NCBI RefSeq assembly: GCF_014692515.1
Contig: NZ_JACOIK010000014.1
Span: forward strand, 62,001-126,000
Length of the DNA: 64,000 nt
Reading direction: 5' to 3'
Source of the DNA: Sphingobacterium micropteri
GTDB taxonomy: Bacteria; Bacteroidota; Bacteroidia; Sphingobacteriales; Sphingobacteriaceae
The first letter of the stretch is position 1, and every line of letters starts with the position of its first letter. A program made the position numbers and the translations under genes. Shown piece by piece: positions 10,261 to 18,940 of the stretch. Under the pieces are notes generated by a model. It saw only the letters and a program-made list of their open reading frames with translations. It made no database searches and was not told the origin of the DNA.

Positions 10261-11727
10261 TTAATTTAAGTGTTCATAATAGGGGTTCTGTACTAAAAGC
10301 CTATTGAAGCGCAATTCATCGATGTGGATCGGCAGGTAATGTGCATTTTCATTCATCAGCTGCGCTCGAATCACCGGCGCAGCGGCTCCGGGGTTACCTG
10401 CTAGTACCTGTTCAATAAAATATTCTTTGTATTTATAGTTGTCTCGCTGCGCGACACGCAATAGATCAAACCAACGCTTCCCCTCTGCCAGAAACTCTTT
10501 TGCTCGTTCTTTGAGCAATGCGTCCAATAGCTGTAGCTCCGTAGTACCTGCGTCCAATGGACGAGATATCGTCGCTCTGGTGCGGACATCGGTAATGAGT
10601 TCTATCGCTGCCGGGTAGGAGCTTTCACCTTTCATGATCAGCGCCTCCGCCTTCATGAGATAAATATCGGCCATCCGGTATACAATCCAGTTTTGATCGC
10701 TAAACGAGCGTGGTACCCCCGTGCCTGCTTCGGCACCGAGATATTTCCATATTTTCAGATCGGTGGCATAAGAAGCTCCAAGCGCACGTATATCTTCTGT
10801 ATCTTCCGCATATAATGACAGGGCATAATTCGAGATAATCCAGTTATACGACGCACCGAACATATTCATCAAATCGTTATTCTGCGCCTTGGAGTTATCA
10901 AACTGTATCTCGAAAATCCCTTCGTTGGTATTGCCTTCACTAAAGATGGTGAACCAATTATTGGTGGTATTTATCCTTCCCTGAATCAATCCCACTCGCC
11001 CCGACTCCATCACGGCGTTACAAGATATGATGGCTTTATCATATTCGCCCATCCATAAATAGACGTCAGCCAATGTGGCGTGGATAGCCCATTTCGTGGC
11101 ACGTCCTTTTGTTTCCCATACCGTCGGCCAAATTTCTTTGCTATTGGCTAAAGCTGTTGTTAAATCGTGTTCAATCTGTAACATGATCTGTTCTTTGGAG
11201 GATTTCGCGACTTCGTAGGCTGCGTGGTCGTCCATATAAGGTTCAAGAAGGAGCGGTGCTTCCCCAAACGTGCGCACGATGTAGAAATAACTTAATGCCC
11301 GGAGGAAATACGCCTCTGACAGATAAGATTGCATGACGGCCTGATTAAACGAGGGATCCCTGTCCACCACATCCGGCGCATATTTCAATACCATATTGGC
11401 ATAATTGATAATCTGATAAAAATTGCTCCATTTCACCAGCTTGTTGGATGGCAGGATGGACAAGCCTTTTAGCCGTATTAAGTCCATATCTACGACAAGA
11501 CCCGCTACACTTAATGTATTGCCACGTCCGTCACCGAAAATTAACATATCCTTTACCGCTTTCTGGAGTCCGACATAAGCCGCTCCTAAAACCGCTTCCG
11601 CTTCTTCTTTATTTGCCCAATAGTCATCAGTAACCTGCTGGTTTTCCGGCTTTAATTCCAGCCATTTTTGGCAAGAACTGCTTATCAACAGCACTGTGAT
11701 TATTAGGAAGCTATACCATACTTTCAT
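10261..11727 (-). CDS. SusD/RagB-type outer-membrane lipoprotein
   Basis: Surface glycan-binding partner of the susC 12 bp upstream. It has 488 residues and lipobox ISSSC (Cys19). The start has the canonical RagB/SusD pattern (CQKWLELKPENQQVTDDYW, then EAVLGAAYVGLQ). The mid-section has YLSEAYFLRALSYFYIVRTFGEAPLLLEP, of which FLRALSYFYIVRTFGEAPL is the strongest family signature. The C-terminal half has FSDQNWIVYRMADIYLMKAEALI and LLKERAKEFLAEGKRWFDLLR. It ends in a conserved block (YLPIHIDELRFNRLLVQNPYY) in which family members place the last helix. It is part of the PL1/FAS1 operon and probably helps import pectin-derived oligosaccharides. Confidence 0.95.
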   Translation of the reverse strand: MKVWYSFLIITVLLISSSCQKWLELKPENQQVTDDYWANKEEAEAVLGAAYVGLQKAVKDMLIFGDGRGNTLSVAGLVVDMDLIRLKGLSILPSNKLVKWSNFYQIINYANMVLKYAPDVVDRDPSFNQAVMQSYLSEAYFLRALSYFYIVRTFGEAPLLLEPYMDDHAAYEVAKSSKEQIMLQIEHDLTTALANSKEIWPTVWETKGRATKWAIHATLADVYLWMGEYDKAIISCNAVMESGRVGLIQGRINTTNNWFTIFSEGNTNEGIFEIQFDNSKAQNNDLMNMFGASYNWIISNYALSLYAEDTEDIRALGASYATDLKIWKYLGAEAGTGVPRSFSDQNWIVYRMADIYLMKAEALIMKGESSYPAAIELITDVRTRATISRPLDAGTTELQLLDALLKERAKEFLAEGKRWFDLLRVAQRDNYKYKEYFIEQVLAGNPGAAAPVIRAQLMNENAHYLPIHIDELRFNRLLVQNPYYEHLN

Positions 11728-11739
11728 AATTCTTCTGTA

Positions 11740-14700
11740 TTAAAAATTTACATTTACGCCCAACGCAAACCGTCGTGGCCGTGGGGTGTTGGCATTATCT
11801 TGACTTAACATATATACATCGCTGGAAAGTGATACTTCGGGGTCTTGACCCGAATATTTTGTCCAGGTATACACATCTTGTAAGGTGGCAAATACGTCAC
11901 AACGGGAGACTCCAAAGCGCTCTATGAGCGACTTAGGTAACGAATAACGTAGCGACACCATCTTCAATCGCACGAATGATGCATCTTCGACGAAACGATC
12001 TGATCCAAGATAGTTATAGCCTTCACCGTACAGCGCCCTCGGGATCATACTGGCATCACCCTCGTTCCGCCATCTTCCCAATACGGCGGTACTCTGATTG
12101 CCCGTTCCGCGCATATTCTCTGTACTCATCCGAATTTTGTTCACCACTTTCTGTCCGAATCGTCCGTGGAAAAAGGTGCTCAAACGGAACCCTTTATAAT
12201 GGACATCAATTCCTCCACCCGCCGTAAAGAGCGGCATGGCATTTCCCAAGTAGACAATATCATACTGATTGATAACCCCATTTCCATCGATATCCTGATA
12301 TTTGGCATCGCCCGCAAATACGCGTCGATCTCCATTCCGGGTGAACACGGCTTCTCCATCGAGATCCCGAATAACTTCGCCATTCAGATCCCGGGCGTAG
12401 GTTTCTTCTATATTTTGATACACGCCTTGATACCGATAACCATAGAATGAACCCAATGGATTTCCTTCTACAATTTTGTGCGCATAATTTTCGTTGTCAA
12501 AATCATAGCGTTCAAACTCCATATTATCTGGCAATTCCAGCACGGTATTTCTATTCTTGGAAATATTCAGGTGGCTAAAACTCAAACCAAAGTCTTTACT
12601 ACGAATGGCCTCGACATTCAGGATCAATTCCCATCCTTTATTCTCCATTTGGCCGGAATTGTAGAAGCTCATTTCTGTGAATCCGGTCGAGGACGGCAGT
12701 TTTACATCTTTCTGTAATAAGTCGGTGGTCACGCGGTTATAAATTTCACCGGTAATAGTCAACCTGTTTTTAAAGAAGGCCAGATCAACGCCGAAATCGG
12801 TTTGTGTAACCGTTTCCCATTTGAGGTTGTCGAGCTGCATGGATACAGGCCTGATCGCCGCCATATCACCATAACCGGGGGTAATCGGCTCAAATACGCC
12901 TAAATAGGTGTAATTACCGCGTGGCGAGTTACCGGTTTTCCCCCAGCTATAACGTAGTTTGACCATATCGGCGATGCCCAATTTCTTGATGAACTCCTCG
13001 TCACCAAGATGATAAGCCACCCCGAGCGCAGGGAATCCCTTCCAACGATGCTGCGCAGAAACTGCGGTACTAGCTTCCCAGCGATAGGTTCCGTTAATTA
13101 AATATTTATTTTTAAATCCGTAATGCACACTGGAGATCACACCAATATCTCTTCCCATCGAGTTACCGGATCCCATTTTTGCAATCGCTCCACCTGAAGT
13201 GGGATCACTCAGTGAGGAAGATGCATTTCCGGAGGTCTCGCTGGCATAACTAAAATTTCTTGACTCTCGCGTCTGTACCAATGCGGCCCCGACAATACTG
13301 TGATCTTGTTGAAAAGTCTTATTGTATATAAATTTATTTTCTGTTGAAATGTATAAGTTATCGGCTAGCGCATCTGTACTTCTGTTGAAGAACGGATCTG
13401 TCCAGATCACTCCAGTCACGGATTGTGGCAAATACTTTTTATTCTTGGTGGAACGGGTATCAAAGCCTACCGTAGCAGTATATTGCAGTTCAGGAAGGAC
13501 CTGGTACTGTGCTCTAAAAATAACACGTGCCTGCTCTCCAGATGTTTTATTAACCGATTCATTGACCATCGCGACAGGATTGTACATACTTTCTTTTTCA
13601 TCCCCAATAAAACTTCCCTGGAAATTAAGACGCGGTGTAAAATACTCGTCCGTATAATTACCGTACGCATCTATAAAGTACGGACTCATGTTCGGCATCT
13701 TCGTCATCGCCATGCCACGTGGTGTCTGAATCTTTCCCGTCCAAAAATTGTCGCGGTTACTCAATGAATACGACATATCCGCATTTATATTAAACTTGTT
13801 CGAAAACTTATAATTCACGCTTACCAAGGAATTGTAGCGGTTCAACCCCGTTCCTTTTGTCGTTCCGACATCGTTCAAGTAGCCTAAGGATACACGGTAA
13901 GTGGCCTTATCTCCTCCGCCGCTGATCGACAAAGAATTGTCGACAAAATACCCGACTTTGGTAACCTGATCCATCCAATTGGTATTTTGGTTATATTCTT
14001 TAAAATAAATCCATGACGGATCGTAGTTGATCTCTTGGGTATTATACAACAACGAGAGATAAGGAAGTGCGCGCTGATACCCCAAATCGTTTACGGAATT
14101 CCAGATCGCATCCTGAATCATGGCGACATATTGTCCACCATCCAACATCGGAATGGTCTCTGCCTCTCGTTTGACGTCGACTTTACTGGAAAAGGCAAAT
14201 CGTGTTTTCCCCTGTCGGCCTTTTTTGGTTTTAAAGAGTAAAACGCCATTCGCGCCACGCGATCCCCATATCGCTGTTGCCGCCGCATCTTTCAGTACTT
14301 CGATCGATTCGATATCCATCGGCGAAATGTTGATTAACGCGCCGAAATCCTCATCATTGGCCGTCGAGAAATTAAAATCACTGGAAATCTCCGTTGGATA
14401 GGGTACACCGTCAACAACGATTAAGGGCTCCGAACTTCCATTGAGCGAGGAGGTTCCGCGAATACGGATCGAGCTACGCGCTCCGGGATCGGCACCGGAA
14501 ATAATATCTACGTTGGCCAATCGTCCTTGCAGACCACTTTCAATAGAAGCAAAAGGCATGGTTTCCAGAGCTTTCATATCGATACTCTCGGTTGCCGAAA
14601 CTTGATTTCGGTACGAAATACCCATGGCATTCCGTTGCTGATCTCCGGCGCCGGTAACCACGACCTCTTCAATAGACTTATCGTCAACTTGTAAAGTCAC

Positions 14701-14991
14701 ATTCACTTCAGCTTGCCCCGTATAAGGGATCCGTTGTGAAATGTAGCCTATACACGCAACTACAATTGTCAAATCACTTTCTGCGGGCACCTCGACACTA
14801 TATTGTCCTTGGGCGTCTGTGGAAGCCCCCCTTAAGTTTCTATTATCTTTGTTTTCTACAAAGATCGAAGCCCCTTGTAGCGCTTCATTTCCCTGACCTT
14901 TTATATTTCCCGTCAACACATTGGATGATTGACCGACGACCAGAGAAATAACGCTCAAACATGTTATTAAGGTTAATATATATCGCCTCAT
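11740..14991 (-). CDS. SusC-type TonB-dependent receptor
   Basis: Outer-membrane importer of 1083 residues. The signal peptide ends at VVGQ. A carboxypeptidase-regulatory-like domain (about residues 25-105) follows, then EEVVVTGAGDQQ, a plug with IRIRGTSSLNGSSEPLIVV and DAAATAIWGSRGANGVLLF, and a C-terminal barrel ending in the outer-membrane signature GVNVNF. It pairs with the susD 12 bp downstream. The upstream neighbour, 41 bp away, is a FAS1 lipoprotein gene, and PL1 heads the operon, so this is the most canonical SusCD pair of the homogalacturonan-side operon. Confidence 0.96.
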   Translation of the reverse strand: MRRYILTLITCLSVISLVVGQSSNVLTGNIKGQGNEALQGASIFVENKDNRNLRGASTDAQGQYSVEVPAESDLTIVVACIGYISQRIPYTGQAEVNVTLQVDDKSIEEVVVTGAGDQQRNAMGISYRNQVSATESIDMKALETMPFASIESGLQGRLANVDIISGADPGARSSIRIRGTSSLNGSSEPLIVVDGVPYPTEISSDFNFSTANDEDFGALINISPMDIESIEVLKDAAATAIWGSRGANGVLLFKTKKGRQGKTRFAFSSKVDVKREAETIPMLDGGQYVAMIQDAIWNSVNDLGYQRALPYLSLLYNTQEINYDPSWIYFKEYNQNTNWMDQVTKVGYFVDNSLSISGGGDKATYRVSLGYLNDVGTTKGTGLNRYNSLVSVNYKFSNKFNINADMSYSLSNRDNFWTGKIQTPRGMAMTKMPNMSPYFIDAYGNYTDEYFTPRLNFQGSFIGDEKESMYNPVAMVNESVNKTSGEQARVIFRAQYQVLPELQYTATVGFDTRSTKNKKYLPQSVTGVIWTDPFFNRSTDALADNLYISTENKFIYNKTFQQDHSIVGAALVQTRESRNFSYASETSGNASSSLSDPTSGGAIAKMGSGNSMGRDIGVISSVHYGFKNKYLINGTYRWEASTAVSAQHRWKGFPALGVAYHLGDEEFIKKLGIADMVKLRYSWGKTGNSPRGNYTYLGVFEPITPGYGDMAAIRPVSMQLDNLKWETVTQTDFGVDLAFFKNRLTITGEIYNRVTTDLLQKDVKLPSSTGFTEMSFYNSGQMENKGWELILNVEAIRSKDFGLSFSHLNISKNRNTVLELPDNMEFERYDFDNENYAHKIVEGNPLGSFYGYRYQGVYQNIEETYARDLNGEVIRDLDGEAVFTRNGDRRVFAGDAKYQDIDGNGVINQYDIVYLGNAMPLFTAGGGIDVHYKGFRLSTFFHGRFGQKVVNKIRMSTENMRGTGNQSTAVLGRWRNEGDASMIPRALYGEGYNYLGSDRFVEDASFVRLKMVSLRYSLPKSLIERFGVSRCDVFATLQDVYTWTKYSGQDPEVSLSSDVYMLSQDNANTPRPRRFALGVNVNF

Positions 14992-15032
14992 TTATCTTTT
15001 TTTAAATGCTAAACCTAAAATATTTTAATCCG

Positions 15033-17231
15033 TTATCGTTTTAACAGCTTGTTTATTCGATAAACAGCTCCATCACTGAATACCTGCGGAAAATCTCCTA
15101 AAATCGGGACTACGGTACCATCCGAATCAATTAACTCGAGATTTGTTCCGCGATCTGCCAGACTGATCTGTCGGTATCCCGAAGCTCCCAGTCGCAAAGC
15201 TGTATCCCATGTTCCCTGAACACCAAATCCCGGAAATGGATAGTCGCCCAAAGAGTTATCCGGAACAGATACAAAATAGGATTTCAGGTATGCTGCTAGT
15301 TCCGATTTTTCAGTCGGGATGCTACCATCTTCCAAACCAGCTAACACCGTCTCGTTATCTGGCGCAAAGAGTAGAAAGCGATTACCAAACAGGAAAGACA
15401 AGGAGTTCCCGACTTCCATCAATCCGGCACGAGCTAGTAATTTGGAGAATTCGGCATAGGGATGTAGCACGTTCACAGAAGATTCTGCACTGATCAACGT
15501 AAACTTGATCGTTCTCGTTTCCGCACCCATCGCTACCTGTGTTTCCATACTCCGACCGTTGTACCATGCACCTTCGATATTACGGGCAGCTACATCTTCT
15601 TGCCCGTTATAGGTAGATGTAGAGTATACTTTTCCGTCTATCACATAGACATAGTTAAACGGATTTCGGGTGCGGTACACTTTTTTCCCTTGTAGGGTGG
15701 TGATTTCATCATATACAATATGGTCTGAAACAAAGTTCTCCATTTGATTTTGGGATAAGGCCACGAGGACGCCGTCCGAGTTTTCAACCAAAATGTATTC
15801 GTCGCCAAATACTGCTGGATTTCCCTCCGTCCAAAACAGCTGGCTATCTCCAATATAAGTATTCTGGATAACCACGTTGGTCGGTATAAAAAGTGTAAAG
15901 TCGATATCATTACTCGCTAAGGTTTCATAAAGGCCGGATTGGAACAACATATACATGAAAATTTTGTAATTCGGATTCCGGAATGCCGCACCGGTTACAC
16001 TATTGAACATATCGGGCACCAATACTTTATCCAAGCCATAGAAAGCGCCATTGGAGGCAATAGCTTTTTGTTTTACATCGTTGTCTGGATCAAATACGAT
16101 CGGCGTACCGAAAGCCGTCTTGATATCGGGATTCTTTCCGATTTCGGACGGGAAGACAATACTACCCGCATGCACATGGTTATACATTAACAACAATAGG
16201 GGCAGTAGATCTACTTGACTCAGCGACGTATAGTGTTCGGCCAAATAGCTATCAAAAAAGCTTTCCAAGGCTCTGTTATTTGGCGCAAACACATTAAACC
16301 CTCTATAAGCCAGTCCGGCTAAATCAAAATATGCGACCGCATCTGACAAGCCATAGGTGGTCCATTCGGACGCGATAGATGGCAATGCACCGTGCGACAC
16401 ATTAAAGAGGGAGTCTCCCGCTAGCGCATAGTCTCTGCTAGTCTCCTCATCATAAGTGAACGTCCGGTAACGATCGTAGATAGTCAAAAAATCCTTGTAT
16501 TCGGGATATTCTTCGAGCGTTGCATGCAAGGTTTTCAACGGCTTCAAGACTTCGTCGACGATGTAGATATATCCGTTATCGCTGGGAATGGAATACTCGG
16601 TTACTCCGGCATTTCCCACGTTAAAACCGCTGTCTCCTTTCCAGGTTCCGCTGCCAAAGAAATACCCGTAGTTGCTTGCAGCATCAATACCTTTGGTCTG
16701 AAAATGTGTTGGAGATAAAACCGGCAGAAAGCGATCCTTGTTGAATACTTTTCGCTGCTTTCCGGTAATCTGATCCAGCTCTATGCTGATCGAATCTGAG
16801 CTACGCGTACGATGTTTGTAATAGAGTCCCGCCATATTGGGCTCTCTCGCTTCGCTGCCGTTGGGCTGATAATTGACCAACATGTCTTTATTGAAGGCGT
16901 AGTAGACTAAGTGGTAGCCAATCAGCTTTTTCAATTCTTGTTGTGGAACTTGGGCTACGGAAGACCACTTGTTTTCGGCCAGATATCGCTGAAACGCTTC
17001 GTCGGACGGAGCAAAAACCGTGGCGATGGTTTTTCCATCGAGGACCTCTTTAAATCCTGCCCGTTCTGCTGCTTCCAAAAACAGGGTAAACTGGCCCCTA
17101 TCCTCCAAGACTTCCCAACTATTGCCTTTTAGCCAATCCGGACGTTCGTAATGCGAGACCAGTTCTTTCTTGGAACATGCCACAAAACAAGCTATAAATA
17201 CACTCATTGTGTACAGTAACAGTTTTCTCAT
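15033..17231 (-). CDS. Large multi-FAS1 lipoprotein
   Basis: Lipoprotein of 732 residues with lipobox FVAC (Cys19). About four FAS1-like repeats can be seen. The first has GKTIATVFAPSDEAFQRYL and IGYHLVYY. The second has FNVFAPNNRALESFFDSYL. The third has DIDFTLFIPTNVVIQNTYI and DHIVYDEITT. The fourth has NRFLLFAPDNETVLAGL. The H-boxes (YHLVYY, DHIVYD) are recognisable but irregular. It is the second gene of the PL1 operon, 56 bp after PL1 and 41 bp before susC. No enzyme motif is visible. I infer a surface scaffold or adhesion role next to the SusCD complexes. It is longer than the other two FAS1 proteins and lacks their beta-rich C-terminal module. Confidence 0.85.
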   Translation of the reverse strand: MRKLLLYTMSVFIACFVACSKKELVSHYERPDWLKGNSWEVLEDRGQFTLFLEAAERAGFKEVLDGKTIATVFAPSDEAFQRYLAENKWSSVAQVPQQELKKLIGYHLVYYAFNKDMLVNYQPNGSEAREPNMAGLYYKHRTRSSDSISIELDQITGKQRKVFNKDRFLPVLSPTHFQTKGIDAASNYGYFFGSGTWKGDSGFNVGNAGVTEYSIPSDNGYIYIVDEVLKPLKTLHATLEEYPEYKDFLTIYDRYRTFTYDEETSRDYALAGDSLFNVSHGALPSIASEWTTYGLSDAVAYFDLAGLAYRGFNVFAPNNRALESFFDSYLAEHYTSLSQVDLLPLLLLMYNHVHAGSIVFPSEIGKNPDIKTAFGTPIVFDPDNDVKQKAIASNGAFYGLDKVLVPDMFNSVTGAAFRNPNYKIFMYMLFQSGLYETLASNDIDFTLFIPTNVVIQNTYIGDSQLFWTEGNPAVFGDEYILVENSDGVLVALSQNQMENFVSDHIVYDEITTLQGKKVYRTRNPFNYVYVIDGKVYSTSTYNGQEDVAARNIEGAWYNGRSMETQVAMGAETRTIKFTLISAESSVNVLHPYAEFSKLLARAGLMEVGNSLSFLFGNRFLLFAPDNETVLAGLEDGSIPTEKSELAAYLKSYFVSVPDNSLGDYPFPGFGVQGTWDTALRLGASGYRQISLADRGTNLELIDSDGTVVPILGDFPQVFSDGAVYRINKLLKR

Positions 17232-17287
17232 GGATTAATTGGTTTACTGAATTGTTAGTTATTGTTTATTATTTATTCTAGTCTATC

Positions 17288-18688
17288 TTATTGTTTTGCA
17301 AGATGATGGAGATAAACTTCTATATTCAAATATCCCCCGTATTTCGGATCATTACTTAACTGGAGGGCATCTGTCTTCTTATTTTTATCCAAACCTAGAC
17401 GGACTTCCCACTCGTCGGGAATACCATCATTATCGGTATCTATTAATGATGGCTCATCTGCTAGATCACCCAATCCAGCATTACTTAACGGTAAATCCGA
17501 CTCGTCATAAACATAAAGTCCGGAGACACCTTTACTAGATAGCTCATCAATTAGCAAAGCATCTACCTGATCTCGTTTCGGCCGTGTTGCGCCAACTTGA
17601 TTAATCAGATAAGAAACTACTTCTTGTGCTTGCAACGCCGGCGATACGGAGGGATAATCGGCATAATCGGCCTTTGTTTTAAAATTTTTCAACATCAACC
17701 CTGGATACCATTGCTCATTCTCTTCTATCAACACTCCATCTAATATCCCATTTTGGTTGTTATCGTAATAATTGCCCGTTTGATACAGGTTAAAATTCTC
17801 GTTCCCTCTCGAAAACGGACTTTGCTTGTCCTTCGGTGTGGCAGGACCACCAATAAAATAGTTATTTAGTATGAGCGCATTAGAAATCATCTCCGAATTG
17901 CCCCCTAGAATATAAGCATCTGCTGACAACTGATGTTCATTATTGGTCTTATTGGCATTACCAAAATTGTAGACAACATTATTCACAAACTCACTGATTC
18001 CTTTTACTTTCGGGTTACGGGTCTTATTACTGATATAAAGCGACTTTAATATGGACAACTTACCTCCTGTTTGCATCAACCCGCCTGCAGAATGATTATA
18101 CCGATGTAGCCCCTGCGCAATAATGCAGTTCTGGAGCGTTATACTATCCGGCTCCACGCCCTTTTTATCCCAGCTGACAGAGAAAACTTCATCTAATCCC
18201 CATGAAAACGACATGTGATCCAAGATTATATTTTTACCGTTTGCGATGCCGGACGCATCCTCATTTTTTCCTGCACCTGTATTAGCACCCAAACGAATAC
18301 GTAAGAAACGCACGATGGTTTCATTAGCGCCCGAAAAGGAAACTTTTTTTCCATACAAAACAATCCCGTCTCCCGGAGCGGTATGTCCGGCAATGGTGGT
18401 GTAAGGGGCAACCGTTATGTTGCTTTTTAAATGTATTACACCCCCAACCCTAAAGACAACAAACCGTCCAGGTTGACTTACTGCCTCCCGAAAAGAACCC
18501 GGACCATCGTCTGCAAGGGTCGTTACAAAATAAACACGAGGTTCTTCGTGTCCTCTTGCGCCTTTTGCAAACCGTCCAAATCCTTCTGCTCCCGGAAAAG
18601 ACAGCAATGACTGCGCCTGTAATACGGAACTTAGGGTGAATAAGACCCCGACAAATAATCCTCCGATTAGGTTCAAATCTCTCCTCAT
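17288..18688 (-). CDS. Secreted pectate lyase, polysaccharide lyase family 1
   Basis: Cleaves alpha-1,4-galacturonan by beta-elimination with Ca2+, giving unsaturated oligogalacturonides. It has 466 residues with a cleavable signal peptide (VLQAQS). The N-terminal block FPGAEGFGRFAKGARG, then YFVTTLADDGPGSFREAVS, VVFRVGGVIHL and TTIAGHTAPGDGIVLYG, is diagnostic of the Bacteroidota PL1 parallel beta-helix branch. Further rungs carry RFLRIRLG, LDHMSFSWG and LQNCIIAQGL. The C-terminus has a DTDNDGIPDEWE calcium-binding loop typical of this branch. The family is certain; preference for pectate over methylated pectin cannot be read from the sequence. It is the first gene of an eight-gene operon and has the class 2 operator upstream. 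The mRNA leader is about 105 nt. Confidence 0.93.
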   Translation of the reverse strand: MRRDLNLIGGLFVGVLFTLSSVLQAQSLLSFPGAEGFGRFAKGARGHEEPRVYFVTTLADDGPGSFREAVSQPGRFVVFRVGGVIHLKSNITVAPYTTIAGHTAPGDGIVLYGKKVSFSGANETIVRFLRIRLGANTGAGKNEDASGIANGKNIILDHMSFSWGLDEVFSVSWDKKGVEPDSITLQNCIIAQGLHRYNHSAGGLMQTGGKLSILKSLYISNKTRNPKVKGISEFVNNVVYNFGNANKTNNEHQLSADAYILGGNSEMISNALILNNYFIGGPATPKDKQSPFSRGNENFNLYQTGNYYDNNQNGILDGVLIEENEQWYPGLMLKNFKTKADYADYPSVSPALQAQEVVSYLINQVGATRPKRDQVDALLIDELSSKGVSGLYVYDESDLPLSNAGLGDLADEPSLIDTDNDGIPDEWEVRLGLDKNKKTDALQLSNDPKYGGYLNIEVYLHHLAKQ

Positions 18689-18800
18689 CTTAGTTAGTTT
18701 AAGACAGGCTTAAAAAAGCCCCTATTTTAATGTTTATACGTTGGTGTTTAGTTATTACATCCGTTTATCTCGAAACGATGTAGGTGTTACTTCACATAGT

Positions 18801-18864
18801 CAAATGTAGGGCACGTCTATTTTTTAGGTATTTAAAAATTGACGAAATACATTTAAAAATTGAC
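18801..18864 (-). promoter_or_regulatory. Promoter with 21-bp-period direct-repeat operator (class 2), PL1 operon
   Basis: In plus-strand reading, TTTAAAAATTGAC lies at 18831-18843 and 18852-18864, 21 bp apart. A perfect -7 box (minus-strand TACATTTG) lies at 18801-18808, 22 bp from the nearer repeat. Spacings and repeats match the promoter at 2110-2173, although the surrounding sequence differs. The site is shared by two units that both encode SusC importers. Confidence 0.8.
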
Positions 18865-18909
18865 AAAGCGCTTTTTTTAAACGATTTAACCAAAAATTGC
18901 TAGGAAAGC

Positions 18910-18938
18910 GTTGGTGTATTATGAAGCGACACACCAAC
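18910..18938 (-). terminator. Hairpin after the HTCS gene
   Basis: Inverted repeat GTTGGTGT/ACACCAAC (18910-18917 with 18931-18938), directly after the HTCS stop codon. It is a modest 8-bp stem with no strong U-run, so a terminator role is plausible but not sure. Confidence 0.4.
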
Positions 18939-18940
18939 AA

